DNA of 37,986 nucleotides from Solirubrobacterales bacterium (GTDB taxonomy: Bacteria > Actinomycetota > Thermoleophilia > Solirubrobacterales > 70-9). The translations under genes were made by a program, and so were the position numbers. The number at the start of each line of letters is the position of its first letter. The stretch's first letter is position 1. Below are positions 23,378 through 30,932 of the stretch, piece after piece. The stretch covers positions 1 to 37,986 of the forward strand of contig JAGQUT010000019.1 of NCBI GenBank assembly GCA_020438355.1, in the 5' to 3' direction. The notes under the pieces are model-generated. The model was given only the letters and a program-made list of their open reading frames with translations. It did no database searches and had not been told where the DNA came from.

Positions 23378-24562
23378 ATGACGAGAGAGGGCAGGGGAGT
23401 AGCGGCGGTCTTCACGGGGTCGCTGGTCGCGATCTGCGCAATGGCGCTCCTGCTCGTTCCACACCAGGCTGATGGGTCAACGCGTTTCAACCTGAACCAG
23501 GCCCTGAACCGGGTGATGGCCGTTCCCAACGGACCGCCCGGGATCTCGATGCAGATCGTCAGGAACGGCCGCTCGCAGTACTTCCGGCGGGGCTACTCGA
23601 ACGTGCGCAACCGGACCAGGCCGCGTATCCACCAGCGATTCCGGATTGCATCGGTCGCGAAGGCCTTCAGTGGTGCGGTCGCCCTGAATCTGGTTGCGAG
23701 GGGAAGGCTCCGGTTCCGATCCACGATCGGCGAGATCCTCCCCGGATTGATGCCGAAGGCCAGACAGGTGACCCTGGGCCAGGCTCTCCACCACACCGGT
23801 GGCCTGCCCGAGTACGTTCGTTCCAGAGGGTTCATTCGGGACATCACCAACCGGCCCAAGGCGTATGTGCCGCCCCGGAAGATCATTTCCTGGGTCAGGG
23901 GTGAAGGCCTCACCCACCGACCGGGCACCAGATACGAGTACTCGGACACGGACAACATCGTTGTCGGACTGATGGCCCAGCGGGCCACCGGGGTCCGGTA
24001 CATCAACCAGATTCGCTGGCTCGGAAGAAAGATCGGCGGGCTCAGAGCGACCTACATGCCCAGCCGGGTGAGGATGCCCGGCCCGTACATCCGGGGATAC
24101 GAGATCGAGCCAGCCAAGAAGCCGGTGGACATCTCCGAGATCATCAATCCCTCGGGTGCATGGGCATCGGGTGGCATCGTCTCGACCCTGCCGAATCTGA
24201 GTCGCTTCTTCAGGGCGTATGTCGCGGGACGCTTCTTCGGTCAGGGCCCCCGGGCGAAGGTGATCAAGAGGGTGCAGCGCACCTGGCTCCGAGGCGAGTC
24301 ACAGCCCGCCGGTCCCGGTAACAACTGGGCCGGCATGGGTCTCTTCCGCTACTCCACGAAGTGCGGGGTCATGTACGGACACACCGGCTCGTTCCCCGGC
24401 TACCGGGTCTTCGCCGCGTCTTCGGCCGACGGCAAGCGGTCGATCGCATTCGTCGCCAACGCCCAGATCCTCAGCACGACACAGGGCAACCCCAACGCGA
24501 AGCAGGTCAGCGCCCGGATTCGCCGGGCCCAGGTCGCGGCGGTCTGCCACGCCCTGCGCTAG
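23378..24562 (+). CDS. Secreted serine hydrolase, beta-lactamase/DD-peptidase fold
   Basis: A 394-residue protein of the serine beta-lactamase-like superfamily (class C / EstB / D-aminopeptidase type). It has an N-terminal export signal: T-R-E-G-R-G followed by a hydrophobic run to about residue 28. S-V-A-K at 92-95 is the S-x-x-K nucleophile motif. Y-S-D near residue 188 stands where Y-x-N is usual, and H-T-G near residue 332 replaces K-T-G. It could be a DD-carboxypeptidase, esterase or peptidase acting outside the membrane; resistance activity cannot be inferred. Its stop is 8 bases from a convergent lipoprotein gene. Confidence 0.85.
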   Translation: MTREGRGVAAVFTGSLVAICAMALLLVPHQADGSTRFNLNQALNRVMAVPNGPPGISMQIVRNGRSQYFRRGYSNVRNRTRPRIHQRFRIASVAKAFSGAVALNLVARGRLRFRSTIGEILPGLMPKARQVTLGQALHHTGGLPEYVRSRGFIRDITNRPKAYVPPRKIISWVRGEGLTHRPGTRYEYSDTDNIVVGLMAQRATGVRYINQIRWLGRKIGGLRATYMPSRVRMPGPYIRGYEIEPAKKPVDISEIINPSGAWASGGIVSTLPNLSRFFRAYVAGRFFGQGPRAKVIKRVQRTWLRGESQPAGPGNNWAGMGLFRYSTKCGVMYGHTGSFPGYRVFAASSADGKRSIAFVANAQILSTTQGNPNAKQVSARIRRAQVAAVCHALR

Positions 24563-24570
24563 CGGAGGAT

Positions 24571-25005
24571 CTAGAAAGTTTCGTAGCTGTCCGCAGACAG
24601 CTCGAAGCCGTTGCCGGTGAGCATGTTCTCGCAGCGCATGGAATCGCCGAAATCGCCGGTGGCACATTCGAACGGACCGACGAGGTTGACGATTCCCGGC
24701 GCCACGTCGGGACCGCTGCCAAGAGTGGTGTCGCCGGCACAGACGATCTCCGCCTCGCCGTCCGCCACCATCAGGCCGTTGCCGTAATCAAGCGGGCAGG
24801 CGGGATCCTTCTTCACCTTCCACTGTTTCCGCCGGATGTCGCAGCGGACCATCTTTTCGTCGGCGATGCAGCCGATGTTTCCGTCGGGGGAGGTGAAGGC
24901 CTCGAGGTTGACCGTGACGCTCTCCTGCTTGTCCGAACCGCAGCCGGCGATCATCAGGCTGGCCACCAGCGAACTACTCAGGATCAGCTTCAGTTTCCGG
25001 CTCAT
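24571..25005 (-). CDS. DUF6636-like lipoprotein
   Basis: A 144-residue lipoprotein. The start M-S-R-K-L-K is followed by a hydrophobic stretch and the lipobox M-I-A-G-C (Cys about residue 22). The mature domain has S-P-D-G-N-I-G-C, R-C-D-I, D-Y-G-N-G-L and V-C-A-G-D-T, the pattern I associate with DUF6636, a small Cys-containing extracytoplasmic domain of unknown function in actinobacteria. Six mature Cys besides the lipid Cys could form disulfides. The frame is open much further upstream, but that part is a shadow of the helicase. ATG 25005 lies inside the helicase gene, overlapping it by 32 bases on the same strand. Confidence 0.78.
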   Translation of the reverse strand: MSRKLKLILSSSLVASLMIAGCGSDKQESVTVNLEAFTSPDGNIGCIADEKMVRCDIRRKQWKVKKDPACPLDYGNGLMVADGEAEIVCAGDTTLGSGPDVAPGIVNLVGPFECATGDFGDSMRCENMLTGNGFELSADSYETF

Positions 25006-27574
25006 CGGCCCCGTTATCTTCCTGTTCGACAGCTTCTTCGGTGGCCGCCTGTTCGGAGTTGCCGCCTGCCTCTTCGCTTTCGGCGGTTGTCTCAGTCGTC
25101 TCGGTGTTCTCGACTTCGGGGTTGGCGGCGTCCTTCTTCTTGTTCTTCTTGCGGCGACGCTTCTTGCCACCCTTGGGGAAGTTTCTGAGCAGTTCGCGAG
25201 CGACAGCGGAGGGTTTCCTCGCCATTCGCATGCGGGCTCCACGAAGCACTTCCTCGCCTTCGGGTGTGTGGGCGACCGCGGCGGCCAGCAAGGAGACCGC
25301 AAGGCGACGGTCCTGCTTACGGGCCTGCTGAACCAGCTTCCGGGCGTTCTTGCCGTGGGCGCGACCGGCCGAGTTGACCAGCAGGCCGAGCAGCCGCTTG
25401 GTTTCCGGCCAGCGCTGGACCGCGTACTCCTCGTGAAGCTCACGGGTGTAGGAGGCCAGCCTCCACACCCAGGCCTGGGCCTGGTCCCTGCGGCCGATCC
25501 TCTTGTCGACCAATGCCTGAAGCAAGACCTTGGTGCCAGCCCGCTTTTCGTCCCGGGCCCACGTGCCGACGATGTCGATCGCATCGTCGAAAGCCTCCGG
25601 GTCCTTGAGGTTGGCGATCTCGCCCAGCGCCTTCACCCTCAGCTGGGCGTTGCGGTTGCGCTGGACGCAGGTCAGCAGGTAGCGCCGTCGAAGCTCCTTG
25701 GTGCGGTCGTGCTGAAGCATCGCCTTGGCCCGGCGCCAACCCTGGGTCGTGACTCTGGCACCGGCGAGTGCGGCCCACACATGCTGCTCGGCGTAGTCGA
25801 GGTTCTCCACGGCGATACGCCAGATGTCCCGCTCGAGCACCTCGATGCGGCGCTGCGGATCGTCAGAGACCGGAACGATTCGGCGTTCGACCCGGACCTT
25901 GCGACCGCGGCCCCGGCGAACCGGACCGACCACGATCGCCCCGCCGCGATAGACGTCGCGGTCAAGCAGGCTGTGGAGGGTGACGATCGACTCATCATGG
26001 GTGGTAGCCGGATGAACGAAGTCAATGACCAGGCCCGCCTCCTTGGTCGGAGACCGGCGGGTCACACGACCGACCCGCTGCTGGTAGATCCGCTTCGATG
26101 CGGTTGGGGCAAGGTGCATGCAGATGGTTGCCCGGGGCGAGTTCCAGCCTTCGGCGAGGAGCTGTGCGTTGCAGAGCACGTCGACCTCCCCTCGTTCGAA
26201 TGCGGCGAGCGTCTCCGAAAGTTCCCGCTTCGGCGTTTCGCCCGAGACCGCCTTGGCGTTGATGCCGAACTCCTGGAATGCCGCCGCCACGTTCTTCGCA
26301 TGCTGGACGCCGGCGGTGTAGAGCACACCCGGGGCTTTGCGGAAGCGCGACTTGTAGAGGTCGGCGATCGCCATATTGAACGGTGCCTGGTCAAGCAGCT
26401 TGGCCAGCTCTTCCTGATCGAAATCCTGGTCCACCTCGCCCTTGCGCAACGGCACCTTGGCGATCGTCCGGACACCTGGTCCGGGCGGTATTCGCAGGCA
26501 GCGAAGCGGCGCGATGACCCCGCGGCGGGCAGCCTGGGCGAGATCGAAGCGGGAGGTCTGCGTGGGGAAGAGGTCGGCGACGTGGCGGGCGATCAGGGCG
26601 CCGGTCGCGGTCATGCCGATGTAGACCGGACCCGGCATCGAGCGGATGCAGGCCGAAGTCTTTTCGCCGAGGGCGGTGTGGGCCTCGTCGCAGATGATCA
26701 CCGAGTACGCGTTTGAAACGCGCTTGGCGTTTCGGACGAACCACTGGTAGGTCTCGACAGTTACCGGTCCGTCGGCCTCGTCGCGTCCGTCAAGCAGCGG
26801 CGGGCGCAAGCGGTCCTTGTAGCCCCGGTCAGAGATCTCGCCGATGAACTGATCGACGAGATTCCGACGGTGCGTGAGGATCAGGACACCGCCGGTGCGG
26901 GTTGCTTCGATGAAGCCGACCGCCGCGACGGTCTTGCCGGCGCCGGTCGCGTGCTCGAACCAGAACCGGCGAGCCGCTCCGGGATCATCGGCTGCCTCGC
27001 CGAGCTCCTCTTCTTCATCCTCGCTCTCTTCGGACTTCTCGACCCAGTCCTGGGGTTCCTCATCCTCATCGATGATCTCGTCGAGAACTTCGGCCGCAAG
27101 TTCGGCGTCTTCCTCGTCGAGCCCTTCCGTCGCCTCTTCGACCCGGGCGGCTTCGGCTTCGGCTTCGTCAGCCTCTTCGACCGTGTCGTCGGGTTCCTCG
27201 AGCGCATCGATCTCGTCGATCGCGCTGACCTGCTGTTCGGCAAGCAGCTCGGTCAGGGTCCCGGAGAGAGCGTCGATCTGGTGAGGGTTGAGTTCCGCGC
27301 CGTCCTTCAGCGTTGGTGGCTCCTCGCCAATCAACCGTTCGAGGCCGAGCAGCAGCGAGAAGTTCCGGCGCCACTCGACCGACGGTTCTGTGAGGCCGGC
27401 GTCGAGTTCCGCGATCGCCGCGTCGAAGGCACGCCGGCGGGCGGTGCCGGGCACGAGGGCTTCGGGACCGTCTCCATTCAGCAGGAGAGGTTCACACGCA
27501 AACTCGGAGGCGCGCTCGATGTCTTTCTTTGAGGGAACCGCTGTCGGAGCGGGTGCTGCAGTAGTCGTGGCCAA
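24974..27574 (-). CDS. SF2 DEAD/DEAH-type helicase with acidic insertion in the ATPase core
   Basis: An 866-residue protein. Residues 95-103 (L-N-P-H-Q-I-D-A-L) resemble the Q-motif region. Motif I is A-T-G-A-G-K-T at 209-215, motif Ia is L-T-H-R-R-N-L, motif II is D-E-A-H at 296-299, motif III is T-A-T at 322-324, motif V is A-E-G-W-N-S-P, and motif VI is Q-Q-R-V-G-R-V-T-R near 498-506. This is a ResIII/SSL2-like nucleic-acid translocase. About 80 residues, overwhelmingly Glu and Asp, separate the Q-region from motif I where only about 15-25 are usual. The C-terminal third is helical and ends with a Lys/Arg-rich patch, then an acidic tail. TTG start; no ATG or GTG lies further upstream in frame. 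No methylase or nuclease partner is nearby, so restriction is unsupported. Confidence 0.82.
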   Translation of the reverse strand: MATTTAAPAPTAVPSKKDIERASEFACEPLLLNGDGPEALVPGTARRRAFDAAIAELDAGLTEPSVEWRRNFSLLLGLERLIGEEPPTLKDGAELNPHQIDALSGTLTELLAEQQVSAIDEIDALEEPDDTVEEADEAEAEAARVEEATEGLDEEDAELAAEVLDEIIDEDEEPQDWVEKSEESEDEEEELGEAADDPGAARRFWFEHATGAGKTVAAVGFIEATRTGGVLILTHRRNLVDQFIGEISDRGYKDRLRPPLLDGRDEADGPVTVETYQWFVRNAKRVSNAYSVIICDEAHTALGEKTSACIRSMPGPVYIGMTATGALIARHVADLFPTQTSRFDLAQAARRGVIAPLRCLRIPPGPGVRTIAKVPLRKGEVDQDFDQEELAKLLDQAPFNMAIADLYKSRFRKAPGVLYTAGVQHAKNVAAAFQEFGINAKAVSGETPKRELSETLAAFERGEVDVLCNAQLLAEGWNSPRATICMHLAPTASKRIYQQRVGRVTRRSPTKEAGLVIDFVHPATTHDESIVTLHSLLDRDVYRGGAIVVGPVRRGRGRKVRVERRIVPVSDDPQRRIEVLERDIWRIAVENLDYAEQHVWAALAGARVTTQGWRRAKAMLQHDRTKELRRRYLLTCVQRNRNAQLRVKALGEIANLKDPEAFDDAIDIVGTWARDEKRAGTKVLLQALVDKRIGRRDQAQAWVWRLASYTRELHEEYAVQRWPETKRLLGLLVNSAGRAHGKNARKLVQQARKQDRRLAVSLLAAAVAHTPEGEEVLRGARMRMARKPSAVARELLRNFPKGGKKRRRKKNKKKDAANPEVENTETTETTAESEEAGGNSEQAATEEAVEQEDNGADEPETEADPE

Positions 27575-27679
27575 CTTAGCCTTCGAAAGTGGTCCGGGCC
27601 CTGATGTTGCAGGCCGGATGAGTAGGTAATCGAAGATCCCGGAGATGACGCTGGACGGACATTCCCCGGATTCCTCCGT

Positions 27680-27699
27680 GACCCGCGAGAGGGCGGGTC
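27680..27699. repeat. Inverted repeat in the helicase-TlpA divergent gap
   Basis: GACCCGC-GAGAGG-GCGGGTC is a perfect 7-bp inverted repeat with a 6-base loop, 28 bases before the TlpA-like start and 106 bases before the helicase start. It is placed like an operator or 5' leader structure in a divergent promoter region. No terminator role is needed on the plus strand, since no plus gene is close upstream. Confidence 0.35.
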
Positions 27700-27708
27700 G
27701 GACATCTG

Positions 27709-27716
27709 TATTTAAT
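27709..27716 (+). promoter_or_regulatory. AT-rich -10-like element for the TlpA gene
   Basis: TATTTAAT is the most AT-rich spot in the neighbourhood and ends 10 bases before the ATG at 27727. No Shine-Dalgarno sequence is present. A -35 is not clear because the inverted repeat occupies that position. Confidence 0.35.
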
Positions 27717-27726
27717 CATTACTGCG

Positions 27727-28317
27727 ATGAATTCGGTTTTTCGCCACAGAAAGCTGGCTTCGGCGGTGTTTGCCCTGGTCTTCGGGGCTGCCGTCCTGAC
27801 CGGCTGCGGCGAGTCGGGTGAAGAGCCCTCTCCTGCCCCGGATTACGGTGCCCGGCTGGCCGGGGCACCGGCCCCGCTCGCTTCTCTTTACGAGCAGGGC
27901 AACGAACTGCTGTCAGGAGGGCTCGACGCCTACGATCAGCGAATTTCCAGTCTCGAGGGGTACCCGGCGGTCGTCAACGTCTGGGCTTCCTGGTGCGGTC
28001 CGTGCCGGGCCGAGTTCCCTCATTTCCAGCAGGTGTCAGCAAACATGGGAAAGAAAGTCGGTTTCCTCGGGGTGAACTCGGATGACAACCGGGATGCCGC
28101 GAAGACCTTCCTCTCGACCCATCAGGTGCCCTATCCGAGCTACGAGGACCCCGACAAGTCGATTGCCGACAGCGTCGACGCGACCTTTGGTTTCCCGGCG
28201 ACGGCCTTCTACAACGCTGACGGGGAACTGACCTACACCAAGTCGGGTCCTTACACGAGCAACGAGGGACTGGTCGCTGACATCCGCACCTACGCGCTCG
28301 AGAACGACGCCGGTTGA
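27727..28317 (+). CDS. TlpA/ResA-like thioredoxin-fold lipoprotein
   Basis: A 196-residue protein with a lipobox L-T-G-C (Cys27) and a thioredoxin fold. W-A-S-W-C-G-P-C supplies the redox pair Cys90/Cys93, and F-G-F-P-A-T holds the cis-Pro. Such membrane-anchored proteins reduce apocytochrome c cysteines before heme attachment (ResA/CcmG role) or act in other extracytoplasmic thiol chemistry. With ccmABCD in the same window, a cytochrome c maturation role is reasonable but not shown, as the gene is 7 kb from that operon. A strong hairpin follows the stop by 7 bases. Confidence 0.88.
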   Translation: MNSVFRHRKLASAVFALVFGAAVLTGCGESGEEPSPAPDYGARLAGAPAPLASLYEQGNELLSGGLDAYDQRISSLEGYPAVVNVWASWCGPCRAEFPHFQQVSANMGKKVGFLGVNSDDNRDAAKTFLSTHQVPYPSYEDPDKSIADSVDATFGFPATAFYNADGELTYTKSGPYTSNEGLVADIRTYALENDAG

Positions 28318-28324
28318 GCCGGGT

Positions 28325-28347
28325 GGTCCTGCCGGGGAGGCAGGACC
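28325..28347 (+). terminator. Hairpin terminator candidate after the TlpA gene
   Basis: A perfect 9-bp stem (GGTCCTGCC with GGCAGGACC) and a GGGGA loop begin 7 bases after the TlpA stop. No T tract follows; instead the TACGCT element of the next gene begins 3 bases after the stem. Confidence 0.5.
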
Positions 28348-28349
28348 GA

Positions 28350-28355
28350 TACGCT
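28350..28355 (+). promoter_or_regulatory. Putative -10 element for nfeD
   Basis: TACGCT fits TANNNT and ends 7 bases before ATG 28363. This supports ATG 28363 over the GTG at 28360. Confidence 0.4.
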
Positions 28356-28362
28356 CGACGTG

Positions 28363-28977
28363 ATGGAGATCACCGATCCCACACTGGTGTACCTCCTGGT
28401 CATCCTCGGGCTGACCGGGATCGGAATCGAGGTCACGACGCCGGGAGGGATAATCCCGGCCGTCCTCGGTGTAATCGCCCTGGTTTTCGGCGTCATCGGT
28501 GTCGTCGACATCGGACCTTCGGCAATCGGACTCGGGCTGCTCCTGGTGGCCATCGTCCTGTTCATCGGGGCAGCTGCGCTGCGCCTGTACCGGCCCCTTT
28601 CGATCCTCGGGATCATCTGCCTGGTCGGTTCGGGAATCTGGATGTTCGATCGCGCGACCGACCCGACTTCGATCATCGCCGTGACGGTGGGTTCGATCGT
28701 GCTCGGACTTTTCATGCACTTCGTGGAAGAGAGAGCCGGCCGGGTAATGGAGTCACCGGTCCGTTACGGGCCAGAAGATCTGGCGGGGATGGAAGGTGAC
28801 GTGCGCGTCGCTCTGCGTCCCGACGGCCAGGTCTGGGTAGACGGAGGTCTATGGCAGGCAGAGCTGTCGGATCCCCAAGGCCGGCTCGGTGTCGGTGAGA
28901 AAGTCAGCGTCGTAGAAGTCAGGGGCCTGACACTGATCGTGGCTCCCCGGGCAGAACACAACCAAGGAGAAAACTAG
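28363..28977 (+). CDS. NfeD-family membrane protein
   Basis: A 204-residue protein with four or five membrane spans in residues 8-120, then a soluble C-terminal OB-fold-like domain with G-x-E-G-x-V, V-W-V-D-G, W-Q-A and G-E-K-V-S-V-V-E-V-x-G-L-x-L-x-V. This domain order is typical of the NfeD family. NfeD proteins are encoded next to SPFH proteins and work with them at membrane microdomains. There is no N-terminal ClpP-like protease domain. The slipin gene starts on the next base, with A-A-G-G-A-G inside the end of this gene as its ribosome site. Confidence 0.85.
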   Translation: MEITDPTLVYLLVILGLTGIGIEVTTPGGIIPAVLGVIALVFGVIGVVDIGPSAIGLGLLLVAIVLFIGAAALRLYRPLSILGIICLVGSGIWMFDRATDPTSIIAVTVGSIVLGLFMHFVEERAGRVMESPVRYGPEDLAGMEGDVRVALRPDGQVWVDGGLWQAELSDPQGRLGVGEKVSVVEVRGLTLIVAPRAEHNQGEN

Positions 28978-29820
28978 ATGGCTGTCGTAGGAACCCTGTT
29001 GGTAGTGCTCGCAATCTTCTTCCTGATCCTGCTCTTCTCGGCGATCAAGATCCTCCGCGAATACGAACGTGGCGTAATCTTCCGCCTCGGCCGGCTGATC
29101 AACCAGAAGGGTCCGGGGCTGATCCTTCTGATCCCGTTCATCGACAGGATGGTCAAGATCGATCTGCGCACGGTGACCCTGAACATCCCTCCGCAGGAGG
29201 TGATCACGAGGGACAACGTTCCTACCTCGGTCAACGCCGTCTGTTACTTCCGTGTGATCGATCCGAACCGGGCGATCACTGACGTCGAGAACTACCTGAT
29301 TGCGACCTCGCAGATTTCACAGACCTCGCTCAGGGCGGTGCTAGGCAAAGCCGAGCTTGACGAGATCCTTTCCGAGCGCGAACGCCTGAACGAGTCGCTC
29401 CAGAAGATCATCGACGAGCAGACCGAACCGTGGGGGGTCAAGGTAACGACGGTCGAGATCAAGGACGTCGAGATCCCCGAGGCGATGCAGCGGGCGATGG
29501 CCCGTCAGGCCGAAGCCGAACGTGAACGGCGAGCCAAGATCATCAACTCCGAAGGCGAGTACCAGGCTGCCGAGAAGCTCACCGACGCGGCCGACATCAT
29601 CAGCCGCAACCCCGCCTCGCTCCAGCTTCGCTATCTCCAGACCCTGCTCGAGATCAGCGGCAACCAGAATTCGACGGTGATCTTCCCGCTGCCGATGGAC
29701 CTGATCTCCGCCTTCCAGCAGGCGATCGGAAGCATCGGCAACTCGAGCGAAGTTCCCGATGTGAGAGTCAAGCCCACCGTGGGTGGTACGACAGAAGACC
29801 TGCCACCAGCCCCTGAATAG
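28978..29820 (+). CDS. Slipin/stomatin-like SPFH-domain protein
   Basis: A 280-residue SPFH protein. One N-terminal membrane span (residues 3-24) precedes [13 protein letters not shown], the family opening. Next come P-G-L-x-L-L-I-P-F-I-D, the V[10 protein letters not shown] strand, and an Ala/Glu-rich coiled-coil region ([12 protein letters not shown]). The C-terminal L-Q-x-L is a usual slipin element. It oligomerises at the inner membrane face and partners with NfeD; its function is thought to be membrane organisation or quality control. It directly follows nfeD and precedes the GalT-like gene by 6 bases. Confidence 0.9.
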   Translation: MAVVGTLLVVLAIFFLILLFSAIKILREYERGVIFRLGRLINQKGPGLILLIPFIDRMVKIDLRTVTLNIPPQEVITRDNVPTSVNAVCYFRVIDPNRAITDVENYLIATSQISQTSLRAVLGKAELDEILSERERLNESLQKIIDEQTEPWGVKVTTVEIKDVEIPEAMQRAMARQAEAERERRAKIINSEGEYQAAEKLTDAADIISRNPASLQLRYLQTLLEISGNQNSTVIFPLPMDLISAFQQAIGSIGNSSEVPDVRVKPTVGGTTEDLPPAPE

Positions 29821-29826
29821 CGCAGC

Positions 29827-30897
29827 TTGTCCTCGCCCGAAATCAGGATTGACCAGCTGACTGGCAGCCGGGTGCTGATCGCACCCGGCCGTTCGCAGAG
29901 GCCAGATGACTTCAGCCCCGGTGATTGGCATCCGTCGGGCGGGGAAGGTTGCCCCTTCTGTGAGGGCAACGAGTCGGCGACCCCACCGGAGCTCGAGGCC
30001 GAGCGGCCCGGCGCCGGTGGAGCGAACGGTCCCGGCTGGTTGACGAGGACCGTCCCGAATCTTTACCCGGCGGTGGTCGCCCGCGAAAGCGGCGAGTCGG
30101 AAGACTCGCGGAAGGTCGCCGACCGGGCCGGGAGCGAGTCAAGCGCCTACTCCAGTCCGGCCGACCCTTTGCTGGCTTCTGGCCGGGGTTCCGAACCGGA
30201 CATGTTCTCCACCCGCCCCGCCTACGGTGCCCATGAGGTGATCATCAACTCACCCCGGCACCTGTCCTCACTGGCCGAGCTTGGCGAGGAGGGTATGGCT
30301 GCGGCCGTGCGCGCCTGGAGAAGCAGGATGCGTGCTCATGAGAAAGCGGCATATGTCCAGCTGATCCTCAACCAGGGGCCGGACTCCGGAGCATCGCTCG
30401 AGCACAGCCACGCCCAGCTCGGCGCGATGGAGTTCGTCCCTGCGTCGGTCGCGCGGGAACGGGAGCGGGTCGGGGCCTACCGTGAAAGGACCGCCGGAGC
30501 CAGCCTGCTGGGGGAGATTCTGAGGGAAGAGATCCGCCGCGGTGACCGTCTGGTTGCGATCGATGACGAGGTTGCGCTGGTCTGCCCCTGGGCCTCGCGC
30601 CATCCGTACGAGATGAGGATCATTCCCAGGCGGCCGACTTCCCGTTTCGAGGAAGACGAGGGTGGAGCGACCATGCTCGGCCGGGCGGTGGGCGCCCTGA
30701 CCAGTCTTTTCGGAGACCCGTGCCAGCTCAATCTCTGGGTCCGTACGGCACCAAGGGGTGTCGAGCACTTCCATTGGCATCTTGACCTGATCCCGAGGCT
30801 TGAACCCTCGTCAGCATTCGAGATGGCGACCGGGGTCGACATCAACATCGTCACGCCGGAAGCAGCCGCGGAAACCCTTCGCGAAGCGATCACCTGA
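29827..30897 (+). CDS. GalT-like HIT-superfamily nucleotidyltransferase
   Basis: A 356-residue protein with two HIT-type halves, as in galactose-1-phosphate uridylyltransferase. C-P-F-C at 42-45 is the zinc motif, with G-N-E after it. V-P-N-L-Y-P follows, then the catalytic loop L-E-H-S-H-A-Q-L (H-P-H-G-Q in classical GalT), and F-H-W-H-L-D-L-I-P-R near the end. The chemistry is nucleotidyl transfer through a uridylyl- or adenylyl-His intermediate. Because of the H-S-H-A-Q loop I do not insist on galactose; ADP- or UDP-sugar/sulfate variants exist. TTG start 6 bases after slipin, with no ribosome site. Confidence 0.75.
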   Translation: MSSPEIRIDQLTGSRVLIAPGRSQRPDDFSPGDWHPSGGEGCPFCEGNESATPPELEAERPGAGGANGPGWLTRTVPNLYPAVVARESGESEDSRKVADRAGSESSAYSSPADPLLASGRGSEPDMFSTRPAYGAHEVIINSPRHLSSLAELGEEGMAAAVRAWRSRMRAHEKAAYVQLILNQGPDSGASLEHSHAQLGAMEFVPASVARERERVGAYRERTAGASLLGEILREEIRRGDRLVAIDDEVALVCPWASRHPYEMRIIPRRPTSRFEEDEGGATMLGRAVGALTSLFGDPCQLNLWVRTAPRGVEHFHWHLDLIPRLEPSSAFEMATGVDINIVTPEAAAETLREAIT

Positions 30898-30920
30898 TCC
30901 CGCCCGCCGTGGCTGGTCAA

Positions 30921-30926
30921 TAAGCT
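30921..30926 (+). promoter_or_regulatory. Putative -10 element for the acidic orphan gene
   Basis: TAAGCT fits TANNNT and ends 6 bases before ATG 30933, with no ribosome site between. Confidence 0.45.
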
Positions 30927-30932
30927 CGGTCG

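Noticed and set aside
24836-26716. Long open frame (626 codons) on the plus strand opposite the helicase
   Set aside because: It is the antisense shadow of the helicase, whose motifs are intact. High GC keeps antisense frames open. The translation is Arg/Gly/Val/Leu-rich with no recognisable domain.
24974-27574. Helicase as part of a restriction-modification or phage-defence island
   Set aside because: No nuclease, methyltransferase, Argonaute, CRISPR repeat or integrase lies nearby, and neighbours are housekeeping-type genes with the same base composition.
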